Positions 8,337 through 16,915 are shown, counted from the stretch's first letter. The stretch: DNA of 64,000 nucleotides from DATKAS01 sp963733765 (GCA_963733765.1 CAVTEI010000003.1:496001-560000); one strand, 5' to 3'. Notes: generated from the sequence alone by a model not told the origin. Made by a program: numbers and translations.

Positions 8337-9479
8337 ATGCCCGAACGCCGTCGACCCACGATCACCTCCCTTGTCCGCGGTCGGCGCACCCCCGCTCCTC
8401 CACGCGAGCACCCACCTGATGGGCTGACCGACGACGACGCCGGCGCGCCGTCGGGGCGTTCGCGGCTCGTCGACAGCGCGATCTACGTGGACGGCATCCG
8501 GGTCGCCTCCCCGTCGTCGCTCGTCGAGACCTACGCAGCCCTCAGCGAACGGCCTGACGGAATCGCGTGGATCGGCCTCTACCGGCCGGAAGAGCACGAG
8601 GTCGCCTCGCTCGCCGACGCATTCCAGCTGCACGAGCTCGCCGTCGAGGACGCGATCGTCGCCCACCAGCGGCCGAAGCTCGAGCGCTACGGGGAAACAC
8701 TGTTCGTCGTCCTTCGACCGGCGCGGTACCTCGACGAGACCGAGGAAGTGGAGTTCGGCGAGGTCCACGTCTTCGTCGGCACGAACTTCGTCATCACGGT
8801 GCGGCACAGCGAAGCACCCGATCTCGGTGCCGTTCGGCACCGGCTCGAGAGCGACCGCGACCTCCTGCGTCGTGGCCCTGAAGCCGTGCTCTACGCGATC
8901 GTCGACCGCGTCGTCGACGGGTACTACCCCGTCGTCGCGGGTCTCGCGAACGACATCGACGAGATCGAGATCGAGGTCTTCGGCGGCGTTCCCCAGGTGT
9001 CTCGGCGCATCTACGAGCTGTCCCGCGAGGTCACCGAGTTCCAGAGGGCGACACGACCCCTCACCACAGTGCTCTCGTCCCTCACCGCGGGATTCGCGAA
9101 GTACGGCATCGACGACGAACTGCAGCGATATCTCCGAGACGTCGACGACCATCTCACCCAAGTCATCGAGCGCATCGAGGAGTTCCGCCAGCTCCTTCGC
9201 GACATGCTCACGGTGAACGCCACCCTGGTCGCGCAGCAGCAGAACGACGAGATGCGCAATCTTGCTCTCGCGAGCAACGTGCAGAACGAGGAGGTGAAGA
9301 AGATCTCCGCGTGGGCGGCAATCTTGTTCGCTCCCACGCTGATCGGCACGGTGTACGGGATGAACTTCGAGAACATGCCCGAGCTCGGCTGGCGCCACGG
9401 ATACCCGGTCGCGATCGTCCTCATGCTGCTGACTTGCGTGACCCTGTACACGGTGTTCAAGCGGCGCGACTGGTTGTGA
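8337..9479 (+). CDS. corA: CorA-family magnesium/cobalt channel
   Basis: A 380-residue divalent-cation channel of the CorA/MIT family. The long acidic and helical cytoplasmic domain (1-315) ends with two C-terminal membrane helices; the pore signature GMN lies at residues 341-343 in VYGMNFENMPE, and the basic end FKRRDWL follows helix 2. It would assemble as a pentamer in the inner membrane. The start is fixed by an almost perfect AAGGAGGT ribosome site 9 bases before ATG 8337. Slightly longer N-terminus than average, with a Pro/Arg-rich first 40 residues. Confidence 0.95.
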   Translation: MPERRRPTITSLVRGRRTPAPPREHPPDGLTDDDAGAPSGRSRLVDSAIYVDGIRVASPSSLVETYAALSERPDGIAWIGLYRPEEHEVASLADAFQLHELAVEDAIVAHQRPKLERYGETLFVVLRPARYLDETEEVEFGEVHVFVGTNFVITVRHSEAPDLGAVRHRLESDRDLLRRGPEAVLYAIVDRVVDGYYPVVAGLANDIDEIEIEVFGGVPQVSRRIYELSREVTEFQRATRPLTTVLSSLTAGFAKYGIDDELQRYLRDVDDHLTQVIERIEEFRQLLRDMLTVNATLVAQQQNDEMRNLALASNVQNEEVKKISAWAAILFAPTLIGTVYGMNFENMPELGWRHGYPVAIVLMLLTCVTLYTVFKRRDWL

Positions 9480-9511
9480 CCCTGGTTGTGATCGAACAGT
9501 TCAGCGCGCGA

Positions 9512-10108
9512 TCACGCCGCGCAGCACCTCGGTGTCACTCGGCCGCGGATCGCCATCTCCTTTTCTGCCGTGACGCTCAGCTCCGGGTACTTGCTCGGGT
9601 CGACCGCCGCAGTGAGCACCACGTCGGTGCGCCCGAGTTCGTCGGGGTGGAACGTGCCGGCGGAGATGCGGTTCGGCGAGAGCGGCGAGTCGCCCGGTCC
9701 CACGAACCAGACCTCGTAGTACTCGCCGGTGGGGAGGATCGGCAGCTCGTCGGTGCGGAGCCCGAGCACTCTTCCGATTCCGGTCCTTGTGCCAGTCACT
9801 ACGGCCGTCGCTCCCCCGTCGGGAGCTTGCAAGGTGGCGCTGAACTCGCGCACACCGTCGGCGACCTGCTGGGAGCCTGGCCGTCGCGTCACCAGTCCGA
9901 TGCCGAGCCCGACGACGATGGCCGCGGCTGCGCCAAGAACCAGGGCGCGCGGCGCTGATCGCCGCGCATGAGGAGGGGGTGTCGTGGAAACGGTTGCCCG
10001 CGCGTCTGCCGCGGCCTCGCGAAGCGCGGTGACACGCGCCGTTTCGGGTGTGCGGTCAACGACAAGTGCGTCGCCGAGGCGCCGGAGCATCTCGTCGTCA
10101 GCGGACAT
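9512..10108 (-). CDS. Anti-sigma factor, RskA-like
   Basis: A 198-residue single-pass membrane protein. The short cytoplasmic part (1-45) precedes one helix (ALVLGAAAAIVVGLGIGLV, about 47-66), and the outer domain has the RskA-type core EYYEVWFVGPGD then ISAGTFHPDELG. Such proteins hold an ECF sigma factor inactive at the membrane and release it on a signal. It lacks a clear HxxxCxxC zinc motif. The ATG at 10106-10108 overlaps the end of the sigma factor gene by 11 bases, so the two are translationally coupled, the standard layout for a cognate pair. Confidence 0.82.
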   Translation of the reverse strand: MSADDEMLRRLGDALVVDRTPETARVTALREAAADARATVSTTPPPHARRSAPRALVLGAAAAIVVGLGIGLVTRRPGSQQVADGVREFSATLQAPDGGATAVVTGTRTGIGRVLGLRTDELPILPTGEYYEVWFVGPGDSPLSPNRISAGTFHPDELGRTDVVLTAAVDPSKYPELSVTAEKEMAIRGRVTPRCCAA

Positions 10109-10661
10109 CGGTCGCCCCCTCGTAGAGGACGCGTAGGCGCCCGAGTGCACGGGACTGCGCCATCCGAACCGCACCAGGCCGGCGGCCGAGGATCTCCCCG
10201 GCTCCCTCCGCCGTGAGTCCCGCGACGACCCGAAGCTCGAGCAGCTCCTGGTCTTCCGGCGTGAGACGGGCGAACGCCTCCCGCATGAGCGAACGGTTCG
10301 TCGCCTCGATGATCGCCCCGAGCGCGTCACACGAACCGTGTTCGGCGGTCTCGGGGGGTTCGGCGACACTCACGAGCCGAGCGCGATGCCGATGGCTTTC
10401 GCGCACCACGTTGCGCAGGATGCCGAACAGCCAAGCATCGAATCCGGCACCTCGCCAGGTGAACGTGTCGATGCGATGCAACGCGCGCAGCATGGTCTCG
10501 CTCACCACGTCGTCAGCAGTGCCATCGGAGGGCACGCGGCGCCGCGCGTACGCGAAGAGTCGGGAGTAGGACCGGCGATACAGCTGCTCCCATGCCTCCG
10601 GCTCGCGAGTGCGAGCACGCATCACGAGTTCGCGGACATCCGTCTCGACTCGTTCGGTCAC
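10098..10661 (-). CDS. ECF RNA polymerase sigma factor
   Basis: A sigma-70 family factor of about 187 residues with only regions 2 and 4. Region 2 is EAWEQLYRRSYSRLFAYARR through DDVVSETMLRALHRI and FDAWLFGILRNVVRE; region 4 is FARLTPEDQELLELRV then GLTAEGAGEILGRRPGAVRM. GTG 10659-10661 is preferred as start (GGGG 8 bases upstream); an ATG at 10712 would add 17 basic residues. It is coupled to the anti-sigma gene, and the divergent secreted DUF4394 gene 150 bases away may be a target, which is an inference from position only. Confidence 0.9.
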   Translation of the reverse strand: MTERVETDVRELVMRARTREPEAWEQLYRRSYSRLFAYARRRVPSDGTADDVVSETMLRALHRIDTFTWRGAGFDAWLFGILRNVVRESHRHRARLVSVAEPPETAEHGSCDALGAIIEATNRSLMREAFARLTPEDQELLELRVVAGLTAEGAGEILGRRPGAVRMAQSRALGRLRVLYEGATDVR

Positions 10662-10814
10662 ATCACTGCCCCACGTCGCGTTCAAGACGACGGGTATACG
10701 GCGGAGCCGCACGCGGTGGATGGTTTGAATCGGGCTGTGACGCGCGCCCGACTCCGCGCATGAGAACGATCAGACGTCGGGACCTGCCGACGCACGATCA
10801 TTCGAGGAGTCCAA

Positions 10815-11744
10815 ATGCGCAATCTCAAGAAGGCATTCGCCGCGGTCGCGGCCGCGGTCGCAATCGGTGCCGTCGGCGGCACCGCCGCCGCGCAAGGCGA
10901 CAACGGCGGTGACGGCTTCGGCATCGGCGGCCTGTTCCGTGACCGTGACGGCGGGGCATGCGCGAGCTCGTTCCCCGGCTTCCGCTTCCGCCTCAACGTC
11001 ATCGGACTCACGAGCGACGGACGGTTGATCTGCTTCTCGGAGAACCGCCCGGACAACGCGCGTGACATCGGCAATGTCACGGGACTGGTCGGAGACACCT
11101 CGCTCGTCGGCATCGACTTCCGCCCGGCGAACGGTGAGCTCGTCGGCCTCGGCAACGCGGGTGGCGTCTACGCCGTCGACCCAGCCTCCGGCGCGGCGAC
11201 CAAGAAAAGCCAGCTGAGCGTGCCAATGACCGGCACTTCGTTCGGGGTGGACTTCAACCCGACCGTCGACCGCCTGCGCATCGTCAGCGACGCCGGCGAG
11301 AACCTGCGAGTGAATGTCGACACCGGCGCGGCGAACGTCGATTCGTCGCTCACCTACACCGCACCGCCCGCCGCGCCTGTCACCGCGACGGGCGTCGTCG
11401 GAGTGGCGTACACGAACAACGACGCTGATCCGAACACCGCGACGACGCTGTACGACATCGACTCGATGCTCGACCAGGTGGCGATCCAGTCCCCACCGAA
11501 CAACGGGATCCTCGGTGCCACGGGCAAGCTCGGTGTCGACACGAGCCCGGTCGTCGGCTCCGACATTTACTCCATCGTCCGCAACGGCTCGACCGTCGAC
11601 GTGCTCGGGTTTGCGTCACTCACCACAAGTGATCGCTCGGGCTTCTACTCGATCACCCTCGCCACAGGGCGGGCTACCCCGCGCGGCACGTTCGCTCCCA
11701 ACAACCAGGTGATCGGGATCGCGATCCCGCTGAACCAGCTGTAA
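10815..11744 (+). CDS. Secreted DUF4394 domain protein
   Basis: A 309-residue exported protein. Residues 1-26 form a Sec signal peptide (MRNLKKAFAAVAAAVAIGAV, with AAA cleavage region). The rest is a DUF4394 beta-propeller-like domain with its repeated elements: LVGIDFRPANGELVGLG, TSFGVDFNPTVDRLRIVSD, NLRVNVDTG, VGVAYTNND and TTLYDIDSMLDQV. Function of the family is unknown; many are cell-surface or extracellular. GAGGAG lies 8 bases before ATG. Next to an ECF sigma/anti-sigma pair, which suggests stress-controlled expression. A two-storey hairpin follows 14 bases after the stop. Confidence 0.9.
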   Translation: MRNLKKAFAAVAAAVAIGAVGGTAAAQGDNGGDGFGIGGLFRDRDGGACASSFPGFRFRLNVIGLTSDGRLICFSENRPDNARDIGNVTGLVGDTSLVGIDFRPANGELVGLGNAGGVYAVDPASGAATKKSQLSVPMTGTSFGVDFNPTVDRLRIVSDAGENLRVNVDTGAANVDSSLTYTAPPAAPVTATGVVGVAYTNNDADPNTATTLYDIDSMLDQVAIQSPPNNGILGATGKLGVDTSPVVGSDIYSIVRNGSTVDVLGFASLTTSDRSGFYSITLATGRATPRGTFAPNNQVIGIAIPLNQL

Positions 11745-11757
11745 GTCATCCGCCCCA

Positions 11758-11801
11758 GCGGCCGCCCTGCTTCCGTCCCGTGACGGAACTCGGGCGGCCG
11801 C
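11758..11801 (+). terminator. Two-storey stem-loop terminator
   Basis: Outer arms GCGGCCGCCC (11758-11767) and GGGCGGCCGC (11792-11801) pair perfectly; inside them TTCCGTC (11771-11777) pairs with GACGGAA (11782-11788) around a CCGT loop. Placed directly after the DUF4394 stop, it should end that transcript. Confidence 0.8.
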
Positions 11802-11846
11802 GCCGGCGCGTGGTGCGGGCATGAGCGCCCGTGGTAAGCGTGGGTC

Positions 11847-12890
11847 ATGACGGCGCTGCCGCTCACGTCGCTGCTCTCACAGGTGCTCGTCGCGCTCACG
11901 ATCGAGACCGACAACGAGTACGAACACCGCGCTCCCCGCGGCGCGGGCGCGTGGCTGACCTCGACCGCGATGTACGTGAACTTCCTGCGGTTCGTGCCGC
12001 CCGAAGGTGTGCGGATGGCCGAGGTCGCCGCGAACGCCGGCGCACCGACACCCGTCCACACGGCGTTTCACGGGATGCGCCGATGGGGCTACGTTCGCTA
12101 CTCGCCCGACATCACGGGAACACCGAAGGTTCGCGACGGCGAAGCGATCGTGCACCTCACGCCGGCGGGCGCTCACGCGCAGCGACTCTGGCAACAGGTC
12201 ATCACGGATGTCGAGGCGCGCTGGGCGGATCGGGAGCTCGACACGCTCCGCGCCGCGCTCGTCCCAGTCGCGGCAGCCATCGATCGACCCCTGCCCGAGT
12301 ACTTCCCCGTTCTCGGAAGCGACTTTGGTGCGCCTGCACTGGCCAACCCCATGAGCCGTCCCGCCGCCGAGCTCGGGCTCCTCGGCCTGTTGTCTCAGGT
12401 GTCTCTCGCGATGACGTACGACTTCGAAGCGGAGTCGGGACTGTCCCTCGGGATGTGCGCCAACCTGCTGCGGCCGCTCGGATCCGACTCCATACCGCTG
12501 CGGGACCTCCCGGACATCAGCGGAGCAGCCAAGCGGGTGTGGAGCGCGGCGGTTGGGCGTCTCGAGAAGCTCGGCCTGCTCGTGTCGGAGACGGCCGCAT
12601 CTGGCCGCGGCAAGTCGCTGCGGCTCACCGACGACGGCATCGAAGCGCAGCACGTGGGCGTGGTGTTGCTCACCGAAGTCGACGAGCGTTGGCGCAAGCA
12701 AGGCGGTCTCGACGTCGCCAAGCTCCGCGCAGAGCTCGAAGCGATCGTCGGCGACGGACGACCCGGCGCGCCGGTGTTCGACGGGCTCACTCCCTACCCC
12801 GAGTGCTGGCGAGCAAAGCTCGAACCCATCAGCGCACTCCCCCATCAACCGCTTGTGATGCACCGCGGCGGCTACCCGGACGGCAGCTGA
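11847..12890 (+). CDS. Tandem winged-helix (MarR-like) protein
   Basis: A 347-residue protein of unknown role made of two similar halves. Each half has the order SLLSQV-type helix, a helix-turn-helix (first EVAANAGAPTPVHTAFHGMR, second DISGAAKRVWSAAVGRLEKL), a wing ending in an H/R-L-T-x-x-G segment (VHLTPAGAHAQ; LRLTDDGIEAQ) and a long helix with E-x-R-W (DVEARWADRELDTLR; EVDERWRKQGGLDVAKLR). That pattern is the MarR dimerisation plus DNA-binding layout duplicated inside one chain, so the protein could bind DNA as an intramolecular pseudo-dimer. It is convergent with the YceI gene; no target is evident. Confidence 0.75.
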   Translation: MTALPLTSLLSQVLVALTIETDNEYEHRAPRGAGAWLTSTAMYVNFLRFVPPEGVRMAEVAANAGAPTPVHTAFHGMRRWGYVRYSPDITGTPKVRDGEAIVHLTPAGAHAQRLWQQVITDVEARWADRELDTLRAALVPVAAAIDRPLPEYFPVLGSDFGAPALANPMSRPAAELGLLGLLSQVSLAMTYDFEAESGLSLGMCANLLRPLGSDSIPLRDLPDISGAAKRVWSAAVGRLEKLGLLVSETAASGRGKSLRLTDDGIEAQHVGVVLLTEVDERWRKQGGLDVAKLRAELEAIVGDGRPGAPVFDGLTPYPECWRAKLEPISALPHQPLVMHRGGYPDGS

Positions 12891-12891
12891 C

Positions 12892-13410
12892 TCACTCCTC
12901 CTCCGGCGCTCTCGCTATGAGCGCGATGCGAACAACCACCGTCGGTTCGACCCGCAGCATCAGGATCCTCGGAGGGTTCAGGCCGAAGTCGCGGATGTCG
13001 AACGTCGACTCGCCTTCGAGCCGGATCGTCCGAGCGTCGACGGGAGTGATCCGCATCACGTCCTGGCACGGCCTCGAGACGCCCCGCAGCGCCAAGTCTC
13101 CGGAGATCCGGTAGCGCTCACCCTCCACTCGCTCCATGGCCGTGAGCACCCCGTCGATCGTCGGGTAGCGAGCGATGTCGACGAACTTCTGCAGCTCGCG
13201 ATCCTCCAACGAGTTGCCGGATGTCAGTCGCCGCACCGGAAGCGACAGCCGCCCTGCCGGCGGCTTCGTGGGATCGATCCCATCACCGTCCATGAAGTCG
13301 AGCTCAACGAAGCCGTCGATGCCGTCCGCGGTCGAGTGGATCTTGTGCACGCTCGACCGCGCGTCGACCCACACACGGGACTCGTCGGGCACGATCCGGT
13401 AGTGGGTCAC
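12892..13410 (-). CDS. YceI-like lipid-binding-fold protein (cytoplasmic)
   Basis: A 172-residue lipocalin-like protein of the YceI family, which binds polyprenoid or other hydrophobic chains. Family landmarks: YRIVPDESRVWVDARSSVHK at the N-terminus, LTSGNSLEDRELQKFVDI, YPTIDG, YRISGDLALRGVSR and ESTFDIRDFGLNPPRILMLR. There is no signal peptide. GTG 13408-13410 is the start and overlaps the stop of the tiny upstream gene (GTGA), so translation is coupled. It is a close relative of the C-terminal domain of the divergent PadR fusion gene, strongly suggesting a joint ligand or regulation. Confidence 0.85.
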   Translation of the reverse strand: MTHYRIVPDESRVWVDARSSVHKIHSTADGIDGFVELDFMDGDGIDPTKPPAGRLSLPVRRLTSGNSLEDRELQKFVDIARYPTIDGVLTAMERVEGERYRISGDLALRGVSRPCQDVMRITPVDARTIRLEGESTFDIRDFGLNPPRILMLRVEPTVVVRIALIARAPEEE

Positions 13411-13538
13411 ATCCCGCGCATCTTCAGGTACCGCGCGACGTCGGGGAGGGACTTCACGATGAGCACTGCGACAGCCGCCATGACGACCGACGTCACCATC
13501 TTCCGTATCGCGCGCACCAGCAATTGACTACGCCACAT
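13407..13538 (-). CDS. Small membrane protein with C-terminal P-D-x-x-R-Y-L motif (DUF6893-like)
   Basis: A 43-residue protein: basic start MWRSQLLVRAIRKM, one membrane helix (VTSVVMAAVAVLIVKSL) and the end PDVARYLKMRGM. The same ending pattern recurs in two tiny genes of the hydrogenase operon (18.4-18.6 kb); I recall it as the DUF6893 small-protein family, function unknown. Its stop overlaps the GTG of the YceI gene, so the pair forms an operon. No good ribosome site precedes ATG 13538; a start at 13499 is possible. Confidence 0.6.
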   Translation of the reverse strand: MWRSQLLVRAIRKMVTSVVMAAVAVLIVKSLPDVARYLKMRGM

Positions 13539-13552
13539 CGATGTCCGTGTAA

Positions 13553-13573
13553 ATCGGTGCGATTCACACCGAT
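13553..13573. promoter_or_regulatory. Inverted repeat operator candidate for the PadR-YceI fusion
   Basis: ATCGGTG-N7-CACCGAT is a perfect 7-bp inverted repeat with arms one turn and a half apart, in the 71-base gap between the divergent small membrane/YceI unit and the PadR-YceI gene. PadR dimers bind such sites, so it could control both directions. Confidence 0.5.
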
Positions 13574-13609
13574 GGCGCCACTCGGAGTCGTGTCGTACGG
13601 TACCGAGCA

Positions 13610-14719
13610 GTGGAGGAGGCCTCGTCGACGACTGGTACGGACAGCCCACTCGCGTCGAGATTCGAGCTCGCCCCACCCCGCCGGTTCGTGCTTCCCGCTG
13701 TGCTCCTGCTCTTGTCGGAGCAACCAGGCCACGGGTACAGCCTCGACAAGGACCTGCGCGATCTCAACTTCGGGAAGATCGATCGACCAACGGTCTACCG
13801 CGCCCTGGCGCAGCTCGAGAAGGACGGCCTGGTGCAGTCCCGCTCGGAGGTCCCCGCGGCCGGGCACGAGCGGCGGGTGTACGGCGTCACGCCGCTCGGC
13901 GAGCGTGCCCTTCGCGTCTGGATGAGCGTGATCAAAGAGGAGCGCGACCTGCTCGGTCGGGTCCTGCGGCGCTACCAAGCGACGGGCACCCTCGACGCGA
14001 TGCTCTCTGAGGTCGAAGGCGGATGGGCCGCCGGTCTCGGGTCCGGCTGGTCGCCGGTGTCTCCGACCTCGATGGCACCGCGGCACCTCAGACCTGTCGT
14101 CATCGATCCGGACGACCTCCTGAGCGCTGACTTCGAGGACGCTCCGCTCGAGGTCGAGACCATCACCGTGACGGCGCCGGCGGAGAACCGGGGCACCGAC
14201 TCGCCGCGGCGATTCGCGCTGACACCCGATCGTTCGGTCGCGTTGATCGAGGTCCGCTCAACGGTCGGGCCCATCAGCTTCGGGGCTGTTGGCATCACCG
14301 GTCACGTCGAAGCGGCCGTCACCGAAGGCAAGGTGAACCCCGAGCCGCCACCGTCGGCGCACATCGAGATCGCGGTCGACGGCTTGCGTTCCGGCAACAG
14401 CCTCTACGACGCGGAGCTACTGCGACGCATCGACGCCCGCCGCTTCCCGACGGCAACGATCGACCTTTCCGAATGCATGGTCAGCAGTACGAGCGGCCGC
14501 TACCGCGTGTCCGGTGAGCTCACCTTCCACGGAGTCACCCGCTCGGCGCATGGAACCGTGAACGTCGCCGAGCGCCCGGGCGGAAGGCTCGTCATCACCG
14601 GCGAACAGGTCTTCGACATTCGTGACTTCGACGTCCCGTCGCCGACAGTGCTCATGCTGCGCATCTACCCGGACGTGCGAGTCCACCTTCACGTCGAAGC
14701 CGAACTCGAGGAGGAGTAG
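13610..14719 (+). CDS. PadR-type repressor fused to a YceI domain
   Basis: A 369-residue fusion. Residues 25-130 are a PadR winged helix: LPAVLLLLSEQPGHGYSLDK, RPTVYRALAQLEKDGLV, ERRVYGVTPLGERAL, then the coiled C-terminal helix with KEERDLLGRVLRRY. After an 80-residue linker, residues about 200-369 form a YceI domain: RFALTPDRSVALIEVRSTVG, LRSGNSLYDAELLRRIDA, FPTATIDL, YRVSGELTFHGVTR, EQVFDIRDFDVPSPTVLMLR. The domain aligns along its length with the neighbouring divergent YceI protein. A lipid or polyprenoid sensor controlling transcription is the obvious inference. GTG 13610 is the start; the next gene begins 3 bases after the stop. Confidence 0.85.
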   Translation: MEEASSTTGTDSPLASRFELAPPRRFVLPAVLLLLSEQPGHGYSLDKDLRDLNFGKIDRPTVYRALAQLEKDGLVQSRSEVPAAGHERRVYGVTPLGERALRVWMSVIKEERDLLGRVLRRYQATGTLDAMLSEVEGGWAAGLGSGWSPVSPTSMAPRHLRPVVIDPDDLLSADFEDAPLEVETITVTAPAENRGTDSPRRFALTPDRSVALIEVRSTVGPISFGAVGITGHVEAAVTEGKVNPEPPPSAHIEIAVDGLRSGNSLYDAELLRRIDARRFPTATIDLSECMVSSTSGRYRVSGELTFHGVTRSAHGTVNVAERPGGRLVITGEQVFDIRDFDVPSPTVLMLRIYPDVRVHLHVEAELEEE

Positions 14720-14721
14720 CG

Positions 14722-14991
14722 ATGATCGCGTTCGTGGCGCTGCTGGTCGGATATGTCATCGGAGCAAAGGCGGGCAGCAAGGACCTCGACGACGTGGTCG
14801 GGGCCCTGAAGCGGCTCGGCGGAACCCAAGAGTTCGCAGATGTCGTCACCGCGACCCGTAGTCACCTCGGTCACACGTTGCGCGAGCTCGCGTCAGTAGT
14901 GGACTCACCAGGAGCGGCGACAGAGGAAGCCTCCGACCTCGTCGACCGGGTCAGACATCTCTTCGCTGGAGACGCCCAGTCCGTCGGCTAG
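14722..14991 (+). CDS. Small membrane-anchored protein, unknown
   Basis: An 89-residue protein with an N-terminal membrane helix (IAFVALLVGYVIGAKAG) followed by a soluble amphipathic region rich in acidic residues. It starts 3 bases after the PadR-YceI stop, with GAGGAG overlapping that gene's end, so it is the second gene of that operon. The Y-V-I-G-A-K-A-G segment is seen in other short actinobacterial membrane proteins of unknown role. It overlaps the stop of the convergent PAS gene by 4 bases. Confidence 0.7.
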   Translation: MIAFVALLVGYVIGAKAGSKDLDDVVGALKRLGGTQEFADVVTATRSHLGHTLRELASVVDSPGAATEEASDLVDRVRHLFAGDAQSVG

Positions 14992-15771
14992 GCGCGGTCC
15001 GTGACGTCCTGGCCGATGCCGCGCAGTCCGACCACAGAGCCATCCGACCCGATCATCGGTTGACCGCGCGCGTGGACGGTACGGACGGCCTCGTCCGGTC
15101 GGACAACGCGGTACTCGTGCTCGAACGCGCGGCCTGACTCGACCGACGCCTCCATAGCGGCTCGCACCGAGTCCCGGTCGTCAATGTGGATGGCGCGGAG
15201 ATGAGCATCGAGCGTGCCGTCGAACGACAGCGGGTCGACGCCGTGAATGCGGTGGTACTCGTCGCTCCACTGCACCGCCCCGGTCCGGAGGTCCCACAAC
15301 CAGCTCCCGACGCTCGCCAACGACTCGCTCTCGCGAACCCTCGCCTCGACCTCAGCCAAGCTCGCCTGTGCGAGACGCTGCTCGGTGATGTCGCGCGCGA
15401 TGAGGACCGCCGCCGCCGGTACGCCATCGTCGCCAAACACCGGGCAGAGCGAGAGCGAGATCGGCACGGGCATGCCATCCTTGCGCAGGATCTCCGTCTC
15501 GAAGTGGTCGACGCGATCCCCCGCCATGGCGGTCTCGATCATGGCCTCCACCTCGCCCCGGAGATGATCGGCGAACACGTCGATGCACTGGTGGCCAACG
15601 ATCTCTTCGGCGCTGAACCCGAAGAGCCGCTCGGCAGTCAGGTTCCACGTCATCACCCGCGCGGCTCGCGTCCTGGCTCAAGATCGCGTCCTCGGACGTC
15701 TCGAGCACCGCGTCGAGCACGGCTCTCGCCGAGACCGCGGAGACCGACGTGGACGGGCGGGGCTTGGTCAT
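14988..15771 (-). CDS. PAS-domain protein, interrupted by one extra base
   Basis: A cytoplasmic sensor made of two PAS/PAC units and no output domain. PAS1 begins VLDAVLETSEDAIL and should run on into VMTWNLTAERLFGFSAEEIV; the two lie in frames one base apart, joined if one G is removed near 15656. PAC1 contains RKDGMPVPISLSLCPVFGDD and ARDITEQRLAQASL. PAS2 has GSWLWDLRTGAVQWSDEYHRI and ends in GQDVTDRA. Without a GGDEF, kinase or HTH it may act by protein contact. It lies between the hydrogenase operon end and the PadR unit, but nothing ties it to H2 sensing. Confidence 0.75.
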
Positions 15772-15799
15772 CTGGGCGTCATGCTCTCAGATGGAACGC

Positions 15800-16571
15800 C
15801 TATCGTCCGGCGGCTCCGAGCCAGGCGCACCACTCGTCGACGCCCTGCCCGGTCTGCGCGCTGACCTCGATCACGCGGACATCGGGGTTCACGTCTTGCA
15901 GGTGCGTGAAAAAGCGATCCAGATCGAAGTCGAGGTGCGGAAGCAGATCGACCTTGTTCACCAGCACGACGTCGACCGAGCGGAACATCACCGGGTACTT
16001 CAGGGGCTTCTCCTCACCTTCGGTCACCGCGTACACCATCGCTCTTGCGTGCGCTCCGACGTCGAACTCCGCGGGACATACGAGGTTGCCCACGTTCTCG
16101 ATGAGCAAGACAGTCAATGGCGTCGAGCGGCAGCCTGCTCAAACCCGAGCGCACCATGACCGCATCGAGGTGGCACTCGCCACCGAAGCCTGCGCTGGTG
16201 TTCACCAGTGAGATCGCGGCCCCGAGCCCTGAGAGCTGGTCGGCGTCGAGGCTGGTGGCGATGTCGCCCTCGAGCACACCGACCCGACACTTCTCGCCGA
16301 GCGCGACGAGTGTTTGCTTCAGCAGGGTCGTCTTGCCCGCGCCGGGAGACGACATGAGGTTCACCGCCCACACGCCGCTTCTGTCGAGGTCGGCGCGGTT
16401 CCGCTCGGCAACCCGGTCGTTCTCGGACAGGATCGACTGGAGCACGGCCACTCGGGATGGGCCGGTCTCGACATAGCCGCTGTGGTCTCCCACGTCCCGA
16501 TGGTCGTGCTCGTGCTCGGGGTCGTCGTGCTCGTGCTCGGTGCCGTCAGCGTGACGATGGAAGCGCCCCAT
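15800..16571 (-). CDS. hypB: Hydrogenase nickel incorporation GTPase HypB, interrupted by one extra base
   Basis: HypB delivers nickel to the hydrogenase large subunit with GTP hydrolysis. The N-terminus is histidine-rich (HRHADGTEHEHDDPEHEHDH), a nickel store. P-loop SSPGAGKTTLL lies near residue 75, the nickel/zinc site region VNTSAGFGGECHLDA follows, then LIENVGNLVCPAEFDVG and the guanine motif LVNKVDLLPH. The frame breaks at about 16107: deleting one base joins LPLDAIDCL to LIENVGNLVCP. ATG 16569-16571 overlaps the hypA stop (ATGA). Last gene of the hydrogenase operon; with HypA it forms the nickel-insertion pair. Confidence 0.9.
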
Positions 16572-16915
16572 CAGCGATCGCCCCCGACGAGATCGAACGA
16601 GGCGAGCTGGAGCTCGTCTCCGCTCACGAGCTCGACGTTGTGGCTTTCACATTCCGAGCAGGCCAGGACCGGCCACGAGAGCGTCGTCTCGGCGCCGCAC
16701 TCTCGACAGCACACAACCGCCGGCACGTGCTCGATCGCCAGCGCACAGCCCTCCAGCTCGGTGCCCTGCGTGAGCATCTCCCACGAGAACTGAAGGGAGC
16801 CGGGCACGACCTGTCGCAGGTAGCCGATCCGCACGTCGACGCGGCGAACCGGTCGGCCTGTCGCGCGCTGGCCGACCGTGTCGAGGATGGCCTGGCACAG
16901 AGACAGCTCGTGCAT
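16571..16915 (-). CDS. hypA: Hydrogenase nickel incorporation protein HypA
   Basis: A 114-residue nickel chaperone. The start is placed at ATG 16913-16915 because the nickel site needs the N-terminal Met-His-Glu (MHELSLCQAIL); a nearby longer start would bury it. The zinc ribbon is formed by CREC and CSEC in the C-terminal half. HypA works with HypB to place nickel in the hydrogenase large subunit after HypC-F have built the Fe(CN)2CO centre. It overlaps hypB by 3 bases and follows hypD by 16 bases. Confidence 0.95.
   Translation of the reverse strand: MHELSLCQAILDTVGQRATGRPVRRVDVRIGYLRQVVPGSLQFSWEMLTQGTELEGCALAIEHVPAVVCCRECGAETTLSWPVLACSECESHNVELVSGDELQLASFDLVGGDR

Noticed and set aside
11831..13114. 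Plus-strand open frame in another phase over the tandem MarR-like gene
   Set aside because: Arginine/serine-rich, shadowing the real frame starting at 11847, and it runs across two convergent genes.
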